NCBI GenBank assembly: GCA_017618115.1
Contig: JAFZUX010000007.1
Location: 165,855 to 229,854, forward strand
DNA length: 64,000 nt
Origin: Bacteroidales bacterium
GTDB lineage: Bacteria; Bacteroidota; Bacteroidia; Bacteroidales; UBA932
Direction: 5' to 3'
The translations under genes were made by a program, and so were the position numbers. The notes beneath the pieces are model-generated. The model saw nothing but the letters and a program-made list of their open reading frames with translations. It was not told where the DNA came from and made no database searches. Shown one piece after another: positions 51,408 through 59,405 of the stretch; position 1 is the first letter of the stretch; every line of letters starts with the position of its first letter.

Positions 51408-52754
51408 ATGAAACAATACATTGAGAAAAATAAAGAGAGGTTCTTTGAGGAACTCTTCTCCCTTATGAGAATTCCATCCATCAGTGCAAAAAAGGAGCAT
51501 AAGGATGATATGTTAAAGTGTGCCAACCGTCTGAAAGAATTGCTTTTAGAGGCGGGTGCAGATGAGGCGGGCGTTTACCCTACAGATGGTAATCCTGTGG
51601 TGTTCGGTAAAAAGACAGTCTCTCCCCAAGCCAAGACTGTAATGGTTTACGGCCACTATGACGTTCAGCCTGCAGAGCCGCTGGAGAAGTGGAAATCAGA
51701 TCCTTTCAAGCCTGAGGTTCATGACGGTGCAATTTGGGGAAGAGGTGCCAACGATGATAAGGGCCAGCTCTTTATGCACATTAAAGCATTTGAGTATCTT
51801 GTTAAGAGTAAGAAACTTAAACACAATGTAAAGTTCATATTTGAGGGTGAAGAGGAGATTGGAAGTCCTTCACTTCCTGCCTGGGTTGAGAAAAACAAAG
51901 AGCTTTTAAAAGCAGATGTCATCCTTGTTTCAGACACCACAATGATAAGCGAGAAGGTTCCTTCTATCAACTGCGGTATGAGAGGTCTTGCATATCTGGA
52001 AGTTACTGTGACCGGCCCAAACAAGGACCTTCACTCAGGCCACTACGGCGGAGCGGTTGCCAACCCAATCAACGTACTCTGCGATATGATCTCTTCTCTC
52101 ATAGACAAGGACGGCAAGGTAATGGTCAAAGGTTTCTATGATGATGTTGTGGAACTTTCAGAAGCAGACCGCGCACAACTTGCAAGAGCTCCTTTCAACA
52201 TTGAGGAGTACAAGAAGTTCCTGGATATAGACGAGGTTAAAGGCGAGAAGGGTTACACCACTCTGGAGAGAACCGGTATACGTCCTTGTCTGGATGTTTG
52301 CGGAATCTGGGGCGGTTACACCGGAGAGGGAGCAAAGACCGTTCTTCCTTCCACAGCTCACGCAAAGATCTCTATGAGACTTGTACCAAATCAGGACAGC
52401 GCAAAGATTACCAAACTCTTTACAGAGCATATCAAGGCTATTGCCCCTAAGTATGTGAAAGTTAAGGTGGATGCAAAGGAGGGAGGCAACGGCTTCCTTA
52501 TCCCTATAACCTCAGACTCATTTAAGGCTGCCTCAAAGGCAATGACAGAAGTCTTTGGTATTGAGCCGGTTCCTAGCCGCGGCGGAGGTTCCATTGCTGT
52601 CCTTGCAGAAATGCAGAGGATTCTTAAGACAGACCCTCTCCTTATGGGATTCGGTCTGGAGAGAGACACCATCCACTCGCCTAACGAGAGCTACCTGCTC
52701 AAGCAGTTCTTTGGCGGCATGGAGTCCATAGCCCTCTTCTACGAGTTCTACTAA
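51408..52754 (+). CDS. M20 dipeptidase (CNDP/PepV-like)
   Basis: A 448-aa zinc peptidase. Metal motifs are YGHYDVQPAEP, GRGANDDKGQ and EGEEEIGS; a later HSGHYGG and the C-terminal His in HSPNESYLLKQFF complete the site. It probably cleaves dipeptides. Its last ~85 bp recur downstream at 53563-53647 with one deleted base and a few changes, so the gene's 3' end seems to have been duplicated. Confidence 0.92.
   Translation: MKQYIEKNKERFFEELFSLMRIPSISAKKEHKDDMLKCANRLKELLLEAGADEAGVYPTDGNPVVFGKKTVSPQAKTVMVYGHYDVQPAEPLEKWKSDPFKPEVHDGAIWGRGANDDKGQLFMHIKAFEYLVKSKKLKHNVKFIFEGEEEIGSPSLPAWVEKNKELLKADVILVSDTTMISEKVPSINCGMRGLAYLEVTVTGPNKDLHSGHYGGAVANPINVLCDMISSLIDKDGKVMVKGFYDDVVELSEADRAQLARAPFNIEEYKKFLDIDEVKGEKGYTTLERTGIRPCLDVCGIWGGYTGEGAKTVLPSTAHAKISMRLVPNQDSAKITKLFTEHIKAIAPKYVKVKVDAKEGGNGFLIPITSDSFKAASKAMTEVFGIEPVPSRGGGSIAVLAEMQRILKTDPLLMGFGLERDTIHSPNESYLLKQFFGGMESIALFYEFY
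52669..52753 (+). repeat. direct repeat copy 1 (end of dipeptidase gene)
   Basis: It begins CCATCCACTCGCC and ends TACGAGTTCTACTA. This is the functional 3' end of the dipeptidase. Copy 2 lies 893-894 bp downstream. Confidence 0.95.
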
Positions 52755-52802
52755 ACGGCCGGTAGCAGCTCCCGCTCCCAATTATTATATCGAATTATTT
52801 TA

Positions 52803-52810
52803 TACATTTG
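52803..52810 (+). promoter_or_regulatory. -7 box of the 31-codon lipoprotein gene
   Basis: TACATTTG matches TAnnTTTG and lies 12 bp before the ATG at 52823. Confidence 0.5.
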
Positions 52811-52822
52811 GAAAAAAGTAAT

Positions 52823-52918
52823 ATGATGACGTTAAAAATTAATAATCTTTTTTTCTTTTCTTGTGTTCTACTTTTTGCAAGTTCCTGCTCCGTCGAAACA
52901 ATTAATGATATAGTTTGA
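52823..52918 (+). CDS. 31-residue putative lipoprotein
   Basis: A 31-codon frame encodes a signal peptide with a hydrophobic core (NNLFFFSCVLLFASS), a lipobox ending at Cys22, and only nine further residues. It has its own -7 box 12 bp upstream and a strong terminator starting at its stop. It could be a genuine tiny lipoprotein, comparable to bacterial lysis/entericidin-type peptides in size only, or a truncated relic. It sits in the AT-rich insert between the two repeat copies. Confidence 0.55.
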   Translation: MMTLKINNLFFFSCVLLFASSCSVETINDIV

Positions 52919-52952
52919 ATTGGAACTATCAAGGTTCCAATTACTCTTTTTT
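52918..52952 (+). terminator. rho-independent terminator after the tiny lipoprotein
   Basis: A perfect hairpin AATTGGAAC ... GTTCCAATT with a short loop is followed by a T-rich run (ACTCTTTTTT). Confidence 0.85.
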
Positions 52953-52996
52953 CAAAAAAATGTTTTATAACTTCGCCAGGAAAAACTAATTTAATC

Positions 52997-53539
52997 ATGA
53001 AACGATTATTTTCATATTTTTTACTAGTTCTATTAGCGGTATTCTTCATTTCATGCAGTAAGGATAAGGATGAAATACTTCGTTATGAGTATCCGGATGG
53101 TGCAGGTCCTGGGTGGCTAATTTTTACGGTGGAAGATCAAAATGGTAACTGTTTATTGAATCCAGACAATCCGAATAATATTCTATTAAACTCCACTCTT
53201 TCATACAAAAATAAGATTTATAGTTTTTTTGAAGACGTTATTCCTTACAATAGCTTACACCCACAACTTACTTATGGATTTCAAAGTATTACAGATAACA
53301 ATGGTTCCTATAGCTATATTTTTGGTAAATGGTCTGAAAATGGTAAAACAGAAGAAATTTTTACCATAAATATTGCAGGCAAAGCTTCCCATACCATTAT
53401 AGTAAGAAGTGAGTGGGTTGTTGAAAATATTATCAACAACACAGCTTATATGGTTCAGAAGAAGGAGTTTTACATGGATGGGGTAGAGTATAAATCTCCA
53501 AGGATAAATGAACCCCCTCTTTTTGTGATTGTTTTTTAG
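52997..53539 (+). CDS. hypothetical lipoprotein in AT-rich insert
   Basis: A 180-aa lipoprotein with lipobox FISC (Cys20). The mature part is rich in Asn/Tyr and beta strands; I do not recognise the family. The gene is clearly more AT-rich than its neighbours, suggesting transfer. A variant box TAACTTCG (52968-52975) could be its promoter. It lies between the two copies of the dipeptidase 3' end. Confidence 0.8.
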   Translation: MKRLFSYFLLVLLAVFFISCSKDKDEILRYEYPDGAGPGWLIFTVEDQNGNCLLNPDNPNNILLNSTLSYKNKIYSFFEDVIPYNSLHPQLTYGFQSITDNNGSYSYIFGKWSENGKTEEIFTINIAGKASHTIIVRSEWVVENIINNTAYMVQKKEFYMDGVEYKSPRINEPPLFVIVF

Positions 53540-53562
53540 ATTCTCTCCCTTGTAAGTCCATC

Positions 53563-53647
53563 CATCCACTCGCCTAACGAGAGCTACCTGCTCAAGCAGT
53601 TCTTTGGCGGCATGGAGTCCATAGCCCTCTTCTACGAGTACTACTAG
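53563..53647 (+). repeat. direct repeat copy 2 (relic of dipeptidase gene end)
   Basis: It repeats copy 1 but lacks one A in CTAACG-GAG (53575-53583) and reads TACGAGTACTACTAG at the end, so the reading frame is broken. Its end overlaps the stop of the convergent CAT-like gene. Confidence 0.95.
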
Positions 53648-54267
53648 ACCGTTAGGCTCTTAATTTCCTGTTGCAGTTCCTCCAGGAAACGGGTGGCCTG
53701 GCCTCCGTCCATAAGTACGTGATGGAAGTGAAGAGAAACGGGTAAAGTGGTCTTAAAGAAACCCTTACGGTACTTACCCCAGGCAATGAACGGGTTGTTG
53801 AAGATACCGCTGTATTGGTTAACGATGCAGTCCAGTTCAGTCTGAATCATAGCAGAGGTCCCCAGGATCATTGTATCCTCAACATAGAGGTTTTCACACT
53901 GGTTGGCAGCTTGAGAAGTAATCCTCAGATAGTCTTTATTAAACTGCTGCAAATCATCTGAATATGGGACATCACAGGAGTTGATGCCTCCTTTGCAATT
54001 ATCTACAATAACGTTGATTGCAAGCCTATCAAAGCGGTACAACTTCTCATTTTCAAGCAGCAGATAGAACTCATCCACTTTGCCGGCAGCCTTACCGATA
54101 CACCAGCAAAGCAGTATTGTAAACTTAATGCCGGTCCGCTTGTTAACCCTCAGCAAATGGGTGACATCCAGCGTCTTGACCAGTGTCACCATAGGCATAG
54201 GAGATTTCAGCCACATGCTGAAAGCCTGTGCCCTGCTGCTTTCCTGAGGATTGATTTCAGTTTTCAT
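53644..54267 (-). CDS. CAT-like acyltransferase
   Basis: A 207-aa protein of the chloramphenicol acetyltransferase fold. The catalytic His-Asp motif is HFHHVLMDGG near residues 184-193, and ILLCWCIGKAA fits the N-terminal helix. The family includes true CAT enzymes and many unrelated acyltransferases; resistance cannot be inferred. It lies beside the duplicated dipeptidase end and its start abuts a lipoprotein gene. Confidence 0.85.
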   Translation of the reverse strand: MKTEINPQESSRAQAFSMWLKSPMPMVTLVKTLDVTHLLRVNKRTGIKFTILLCWCIGKAAGKVDEFYLLLENEKLYRFDRLAINVIVDNCKGGINSCDVPYSDDLQQFNKDYLRITSQAANQCENLYVEDTMILGTSAMIQTELDCIVNQYSGIFNNPFIAWGKYRKGFFKTTLPVSLHFHHVLMDGGQATRFLEELQQEIKSLTV

Positions 54268-55047
54268 TTAAGCCATTCCTTCATCTTTCAAGACAACAAT
54301 ACCTTCATACTCAAGCTCCCACTTTTGACCGTTGCTTAAAGATACATTTACAACAGCCTTAAAGCCCTTAGGACCTGTGCTTAAGGAGAATGTTCCGGTA
54401 GGCGTTGCCGTTATGAAGTTCCAGAGATTGTCTACAATATATGGGTCTCCGTATTTACCCATCCAAAGTGAGTAGAAGTTCTCGTTCTGATTTCTGCATA
54501 CTGTGATATTGCACGTTCCTCCGTCCGGAAGATCCGTTACGGGCTTTGATACGTCTATAGTTTTGCCCAACATCTCTGCGGAGAGCATTATTCTTATATG
54601 CTCCGTTCCGTCTGTAAAGTCAATATCATAGTAATCTACGGTTGAAGTTCCCATATACATTTTGTAACCGCTGGCCTTTGTAACAGGATAGGCAACACCG
54701 TTCTTCTTCATTGTATGATAGACATTTACCTTTACATCCTTTCTGACTGTTCCGCAAATTGCAGTAAGATTGGCGTTTCCCACACTTACTCCCGTTACCT
54801 TTCCGTCCGCCAAAGTTGCAATCTCCGGCTTGCTGATGTTAACCGTCATTTCTCCAACATTGGTTGCATCCTCCGGAGCGGTTTTTACCGTAACGCTCAC
54901 ACTCTGACCAACACACAAATCTATTGGATTAGGCTGTATATCTATCTGATTTACAGGAATTACTTTCTTGCTTTTTCCGCAACCGCAAAGTACGGCAAAC
55001 ATAAGTGCCGTCATCAAAGTTGAAAAGAGAATCTTGTTGTACTTCAT
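54268..55047 (-). CDS. Big2/Ig-like domain lipoprotein
   Basis: A 259-aa lipoprotein with lipobox LCGC (Cys23). Residues ~30-110 look like a bacterial Ig-like (Big2) domain: VCVGQSVSVTVKTAPEDAT-type segment, then VTGVSVGNANLTAI. The rest is a beta-rich domain of unknown family. ATG at 55047 is chosen for the signal peptide. It is next to the CAT-like gene with no gap. Confidence 0.75.
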   Translation of the reverse strand: MKYNKILFSTLMTALMFAVLCGCGKSKKVIPVNQIDIQPNPIDLCVGQSVSVTVKTAPEDATNVGEMTVNISKPEIATLADGKVTGVSVGNANLTAICGTVRKDVKVNVYHTMKKNGVAYPVTKASGYKMYMGTSTVDYYDIDFTDGTEHIRIMLSAEMLGKTIDVSKPVTDLPDGGTCNITVCRNQNENFYSLWMGKYGDPYIVDNLWNFITATPTGTFSLSTGPKGFKAVVNVSLSNGQKWELEYEGIVVLKDEGMA

Positions 55048-55102
55048 AACTGTCAAATTTTTCAGAGGCCAAATATACAAAACAAATTGTTGCGTAATGT
55101 AT

Positions 55103-55110
55103 TATCTTTG
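55103..55110 (+). promoter_or_regulatory. -7 box of small lipoprotein gene
   Basis: TATCTTTG, 27 bp before the ATG at 55138. Confidence 0.65.
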
Positions 55111-55137
55111 CCTATAGAACAAAGTAATCATAACGCT

Positions 55138-55557
55138 ATGAAAAAGATACTACTGGTCTTAGCAGCAGTGCTGCTGGTTGCTTCTTGCAACAACTCAAAG
55201 AAACAGCAGACGGAAGAACAGACACCTACCACAGAACAAACGGAAAATCAGCAACAGGAAGCGCAGCAACCTCAGGAGGAACCTGATGTTACAGTTGCAG
55301 ACATAGTTGGTTATTATGACAGCTTCAACCAGGAGGGCGGCAATGAGGAACGTATCTCTATTTTGGAAGACGGTACGGCCACTTGGAATATGATTGGCAG
55401 CCTGAACTTTTCTGAGTATACCTATAAAATCAAGGGCAAGCGTATCTATATGACATTAACGATAGACGACTCAGAGCCCAGCTGTTATGTGTATGGCCCT
55501 GAGAAAAAGACCCTTACAAGTGAGGGGGGAACCGTTTATTTCTTCCAGAGTAAATAA
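55138..55557 (+). CDS. small lipoprotein with Gln/Glu-rich linker
   Basis: A 139-aa lipoprotein with lipobox VASC (Cys17), a linker rich in Gln, Glu and Thr (~20-60), and a compact C-terminal beta domain (~65-139) containing YYDSFNQEGG and GTATWNMIG. I do not recognise the family, although it resembles lipocalin-like small domains. A clear promoter and a terminator frame it as a single-gene unit. Confidence 0.8.
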   Translation: MKKILLVLAAVLLVASCNNSKKQQTEEQTPTTEQTENQQQEAQQPQEEPDVTVADIVGYYDSFNQEGGNEERISILEDGTATWNMIGSLNFSEYTYKIKGKRIYMTLTIDDSEPSCYVYGPEKKTLTSEGGTVYFFQSK

Positions 55558-55580
55558 CAGGGAAACAGAGAAGTGAATAC

Positions 55581-55613
55581 AAAAAAAAGAGATGCAAGCG
55601 CACCTCTTTTTTT
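55581..55613. terminator. bidirectional terminator between two convergent genes
   Basis: Poly-A and poly-T flank a GAGATGC...GCACCTC hairpin (one A-C mismatch). It ends both the lipoprotein gene and the convergent DUF4465 gene. A nearly identical hairpin lies after feoAB at 59228. Confidence 0.85.
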
Positions 55614-55638
55614 GTAATAGCAGAGAAAATTAGTTTGA

Positions 55639-56496
55639 TTATTTTGCTGTGTTTACAGGAATTGGAGACATGATGTTCTCCTTATTGGTCTTAACGGTTG
55701 TACCCTTATCAACTCTTACAACAATTCCGTCAAGTGCAACGTATGCAGGAGTGTTCATACCCCAGGCACCGTTATCACTGCTCTCCATATCTATCTTAAG
55801 ACCGTGAATTCTTCCCAAAGAGTAGAGAGGAACGGCGTTCCAACCCTGAAGCATTCCAAAAGTCTTGTAGTTTGCAAGATAAGCCTCAACTTTGCCGGTC
55901 TCTTTACCGTCTTTGTCCAGACCTATAAACTTAACCTTAAACCAGCCTCCGTTCTCCTTTGTCATAGGAACACCGCTTCCGAGGTCTGTAGTCATCTGAG
56001 CTACAGCGTATGAGGTGTTGCAGATGTAGAGACCCTCAATTACTCTTGTAGTAGTATCTGAGTCTGTGAAGTTGATAATTGGAGCATAGTTCCAACCGCT
56101 TGCGTCTGAATAGCCGAAAGATACAAGGCAGAACTCTGAGTTCTCAACTCCAGGATATTTCATCTGGTTGGTGTGTTCTACAGCCATCTGATATTTGTAC
56201 CAATTTGCGGCATCCTCCTTCTTAAGTTCAACTGCAGGGAAATGAGAAACTGCTACTCCGCCGGAATAGTACTGATCTCCAACAGGTTTTGATCCAAGAC
56301 CTGTAGTAGGATCCAACCAATAGTATCCCTTACCGTAAAGATTCTCTCCGTAAACATCGGAAGCAATCATAGATTTGTCCAAACCGTTAAAGGTTGTTGC
56401 AACCAGGTAGTAGTTAGGTTTGTCTGAGTGCTTGTTACATGAAGCAAAACTCAGGGCAGCAAAAAGTACAACTGCCACGAAAGTAAAACGTCTCAT
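55639..56496 (-). CDS. DUF4465 lipoprotein under B12 control (BtuH-like candidate)
   Basis: A 285-aa lipoprotein with lipobox FASC (Cys20); ATG at 56496 is chosen for the signal peptide. The mature part matches DUF4465: GVAVSHFPAVELK, FGYSDASGWNYAPIINF, EGLYICNTSYAV and VEAYLANYK. I recall DUF4465-type lipoproteins of gut Bacteroides (BtuH) as surface cobalamin binders; the riboswitch upstream supports that here. No TonB-dependent BtuB receptor lies in the window. Confidence 0.82.
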   Translation of the reverse strand: MRRFTFVAVVLFAALSFASCNKHSDKPNYYLVATTFNGLDKSMIASDVYGENLYGKGYYWLDPTTGLGSKPVGDQYYSGGVAVSHFPAVELKKEDAANWYKYQMAVEHTNQMKYPGVENSEFCLVSFGYSDASGWNYAPIINFTDSDTTTRVIEGLYICNTSYAVAQMTTDLGSGVPMTKENGGWFKVKFIGLDKDGKETGKVEAYLANYKTFGMLQGWNAVPLYSLGRIHGLKIDMESSDNGAWGMNTPAYVALDGIVVRVDKGTTVKTNKENIMSPIPVNTAK

Positions 56497-56533
56497 TTTT
56501 AATATTTTAAATGTTAATAATATTTCACTTATA

Positions 56534-56554
56534 AACTCCATTACCCGTAGAGTT
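56534..56554 (-). promoter_or_regulatory. hairpin downstream of riboswitch, possible expression platform
   Basis: AACTC pairs with GAGTT around a loop containing ACGGG on the minus strand. It lies between the riboswitch core and the DUF4465 ATG and could be the regulated element. Confidence 0.45.
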
Positions 56555-56561
56555 CAAACCA

Positions 56562-56735
56562 TAAACGCAAGGCAGGTCTTCTGACTTATCCCTTCCGGCG
56601 CCTTCCCGGCCTTGGCGGCCAGTGGCAGAGAATGCCTGGAAACACACGGGACTTACAGCAGCGGGTACTGTTCGGGATTTTCACCCGATTCCCTTTTAAT
56701 TCCTTTGCCCAAAAGGGCTACGGAAACCTCAACGC
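56562..56735 (-). promoter_or_regulatory. cobalamin riboswitch
   Basis: On the minus strand the conserved B12-riboswitch elements occur in order: GGTGAAAATCCCGAACAG, GTACCCGCTGCTGTAAG, TGCCACTGG, CCGGGAAGG, and AGTCAGAAGACCTGCC (the B12 box). It controls the DUF4465 lipoprotein gene. Boundaries are approximate. Confidence 0.95.
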
Positions 56736-56739
56736 GGCA

Positions 56740-56747
56740 CAAATATA
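56740..56747 (-). promoter_or_regulatory. -7 box for riboswitch transcript
   Basis: The minus strand reads TATATTTG, just upstream of the riboswitch. Confidence 0.6.
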
Positions 56748-56812
56748 TAAAAAAAACAATCACCCTGTAACAATACCAACAAATCGGGATTGCAACAGTT
56801 GTTCAAATGGCA

Positions 56813-56820
56813 TACCTTTG
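56813..56820 (+). promoter_or_regulatory. -7 box of feoAB
   Basis: TACCTTTG ends 8 bp before the feoAB ATG, implying a very short leader. An upstream TTG may be part of the -33 element. Confidence 0.5.
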
Positions 56821-56828
56821 CCGCAGAA

Positions 56829-59225
56829 ATGAAAAAATTATCAGATCTCAAAACGGGTGAAAAAGGGGTAATTGTGAAGGTCTTCGGTCACGGGGGCTTC
56901 CGCAAGAGAATAGTGGAGATGGGCTTCATTAGAGGAAAGGTTGTTGAGGTTCTCAACAGCGCTCCTTTGAAGGATCCTATTGAGTACGAGATAATGAACT
57001 ATCACATTTCTCTGAGAAGAAGTGAGGCCTCTCAGATAGAAATCATCTCGGTGGAAGAGGCGGAACACCTTGCAAGTGAGCACAATCCGCGCACCGGCAA
57101 CTTCCTTCCATCCTGCATCGGATGTACCGAGGCGGACTGCAAGTTCAAGAATCTGAGTGAGCATTCGGACCCGTTTGAGGATGCGCTTTACAGAGGTGCC
57201 GCAGAGAAGAGCAAGGAGATAACCGTTGCCCTGGTGGGAAATCCTAACTGCGGAAAGACCTCTCTCTTTAACCGTGCCAGCGGCTCTCACGAGAGGGTTG
57301 GCAACTACAGCGGCGTAACGGTTGGCGCAGTTAAGGGCAAGATGTACTACAGGGGCTACCGTTTCACTCTGATAGACCTGCCGGGAACCTACTCATTATC
57401 AGCCTATAGCCCGGAGGAGAAATATGTGCGCCGCTCCATTGTGAAAGACAATCCGGACGTTGTTCTCAATGTAATAGACTCCTCCAACCTGGAGAGAAAC
57501 CTCTTCCTCACCACTCAGCTCATTGATATGAATGTGAGGATGGTGATAGCCCTCAACATGTATGACGAGCTTACCCATCGCGGAGATGTGCTTGACTATG
57601 AGGCGCTTGAAAAACTTATAGGTGTCCCGATGGTTCCGGTAGTTTCCACAAAGGGAACTGGCATTGCCAAGCTATTTGACACTATAATAGACCTTTACGA
57701 GGAGGGAGAGAAAACCAAAAATATTGTAAAACACATTCACGTTGCTCACGGGCCGGTGGTAGAGAGAAGCGTAGAGCGCTTAAGGGAAGCCATTTACAAG
57801 AACCCTAACGCAATGGATGAGTTTACTCCAAGATACATTGCGCTGCGTCTGCTCCAACATGACAAGGAGATGGAGGAGGTACTCAACGCTTTCAGCAACA
57901 AGGATGAGATTCTGAAAATCAGAGACGTAGAGGTGGAGCGCATAGAACGTGAAACGGGAGACACGCCGGAGACCGTTATAATGGACTCCAAGTACGGCTT
58001 CATAGACGGCGCAATAAGAGAGACTTACAAGGCCGGAGAGAGAAAACCGGGAACCACTCCTACGGAAAAGATAGACAACATTGTAACCCACAAAATCTGG
58101 GGCTTTCCTATTTTCCTCATAGCCTTGTTTTTAATCTTCCAGGCAACCTTCTCGCTGGGTCAGTATCCTATGGATTGGATCAGCGCGGGAGTGGATTGGC
58201 TGGGTGAGACGGTAGGTTCCAAAATGAGTGAAGGATGGTTCAAGGCCCTTATAGTAGACGGTATAATTACCGGTGTCGGAGGTGTGTTGGTATTCCTTCC
58301 TAACATCCTCATACTCTTCTTCTTTATCTCCCTGATGGAGGCCAGCGGCTATATGGCCAGAGCCGCCTTCATTATGGATAAAATCATGCACAAGGTTGGA
58401 CTCCACGGCCGTTCATTCATTCCGCTTATGATGGGATTCGGCTGCAACGTTCCGGCGGTTATGGCAACTCGCACAATAGAGAACCGCAACGCCAGAATGA
58501 TAACCATCCTCATCAATCCTCTTATGAGTTGCAACGCCAGATTGCCTATATATCTGTTACTTGCAGGCATCTTCTTCCCAAAGAGCGCCGGTCTGGTAAT
58601 CTTCTGCATCTACCTGGGAGGCGTTATTCTGGCGGCCTTAATGGCAAAACTCTTTGGCAAGTTTATCTTCAATGAAGACGAGACTCCGTTTGTAATGGAA
58701 CTCCCGCCTTACAGAATACCAACCTGGAAGTCACTGCTCAGAGACACCTGGGACAAGGGCAAACAGTACATTCACAAGATAGCCACCGTCATACTCATAG
58801 GAACCCTAATTGTTTGGGCTTTAAGTTATTTCCCGAGCGGAGACCCGGACCCTGTGGCTCGTCTGGAACACTCCTACCTTGCAATGATAGGCAACTTTAT
58901 CTCTCCTATCTTGTCCCCGATAGGATTCCACTGGCAGGAGACCGTCTCGCTGCTGAGCGGCATGGCTGCTAAGGAGATTGTGGTGAGCACAATGAACATG
59001 CTCTACACCTTTAACGGTGAACTCATTATAGGAAGCGTGCTAACCCCTGCCATTGCCATAGCCTTTATGGCCTTCACTCTCATCTACTTCCCTTGCATTG
59101 CAACCATAGGTGCAATCAAGCACGAGACAGGTAGTTGGAAGTGGGCAATCTTTACGGTCTGCTACACCCTTATCCTCGCCTGGATAGTCGCCTTCCTCCT
59201 CTCTAAAATATTCGTACTACTGTAA
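56829..59225 (+). CDS. feoB: FeoA-FeoB fusion ferrous iron transporter
   Basis: A 798-aa protein; the ATG at 56829 is chosen because the -7 box lies inside the longer frame. Residues ~1-75 are a FeoA SH3-like domain (LKTGEKGVIVKVFG). A linker has CIGCTEADC. The FeoB G domain starts near residue 135 with GNPNCGKTSLFN (G1), DLPGTYSLS (G3) and NMYD (G4). The membrane part has gate motifs such as GFGCNVPAVMATRT and GMAAKEIVVSTMN. It imports Fe2+. A terminator follows. Confidence 0.95.
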   Translation: MKKLSDLKTGEKGVIVKVFGHGGFRKRIVEMGFIRGKVVEVLNSAPLKDPIEYEIMNYHISLRRSEASQIEIISVEEAEHLASEHNPRTGNFLPSCIGCTEADCKFKNLSEHSDPFEDALYRGAAEKSKEITVALVGNPNCGKTSLFNRASGSHERVGNYSGVTVGAVKGKMYYRGYRFTLIDLPGTYSLSAYSPEEKYVRRSIVKDNPDVVLNVIDSSNLERNLFLTTQLIDMNVRMVIALNMYDELTHRGDVLDYEALEKLIGVPMVPVVSTKGTGIAKLFDTIIDLYEEGEKTKNIVKHIHVAHGPVVERSVERLREAIYKNPNAMDEFTPRYIALRLLQHDKEMEEVLNAFSNKDEILKIRDVEVERIERETGDTPETVIMDSKYGFIDGAIRETYKAGERKPGTTPTEKIDNIVTHKIWGFPIFLIALFLIFQATFSLGQYPMDWISAGVDWLGETVGSKMSEGWFKALIVDGIITGVGGVLVFLPNILILFFFISLMEASGYMARAAFIMDKIMHKVGLHGRSFIPLMMGFGCNVPAVMATRTIENRNARMITILINPLMSCNARLPIYLLLAGIFFPKSAGLVIFCIYLGGVILAALMAKLFGKFIFNEDETPFVMELPPYRIPTWKSLLRDTWDKGKQYIHKIATVILIGTLIVWALSYFPSGDPDPVARLEHSYLAMIGNFISPILSPIGFHWQETVSLLSGMAAKEIVVSTMNMLYTFNGELIIGSVLTPAIAIAFMAFTLIYFPCIATIGAIKHETGSWKWAIFTVCYTLILAWIVAFLLSKIFVLL

Positions 59226-59227
59226 AT

Positions 59228-59260
59228 AAAAAAAAGAGATGCGCTTGCATCTCTTTTTTT
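59228..59260. terminator. bidirectional terminator after feoAB
   Basis: A perfect GAGATGC-GCTT-GCATCTC-type hairpin flanked by poly-A and poly-T. It serves feoAB on plus and the tRNA-Glu on minus, whose 3' end is 2 bp away. Confidence 0.9.
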
Positions 59261-59261
59261 G

Positions 59262-59333
59262 TAGGAGATAGGAGAATCGAACTCCTATTTAGGGAATGAG
59301 AATCCCTTGTCCTAACCGTTAGACGAATCTCCC
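59262..59333 (-). tRNA. tRNA-Glu (CTC)
   Basis: A 72-nt cloverleaf on the minus strand. Acceptor GGGAGAT pairs with ATCTCCT (one G-U); the D arm has TCGTCTAACGGTTAGGA; the anticodon stem AGGGA/TCCCT holds a loop with CTC; the T arm is TAGGAGTTCGATTCTCCTA. No CCA is encoded. Its 3' end abuts the feoAB terminator. Confidence 0.93.
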
Positions 59334-59405
59334 GTTAGTCCCCCTGTTGGGGAAATGGACTGCAAAGATATGAAATTCTTTTAATTCTGCAAGTCTTCTA
59401 TTATT

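Noticed and set aside
52795-53049. Minus-strand 84-codon frame in the AT-rich insert
   Set aside because: It has no ribosome-binding site or signal features and overlaps a better supported lipoprotein gene and terminator on the plus strand.
53644-54267. CAT-like protein as chloramphenicol resistance gene
   Set aside because: Only the general HHxxxDG fold motif is seen; many members of this fold do not act on chloramphenicol.
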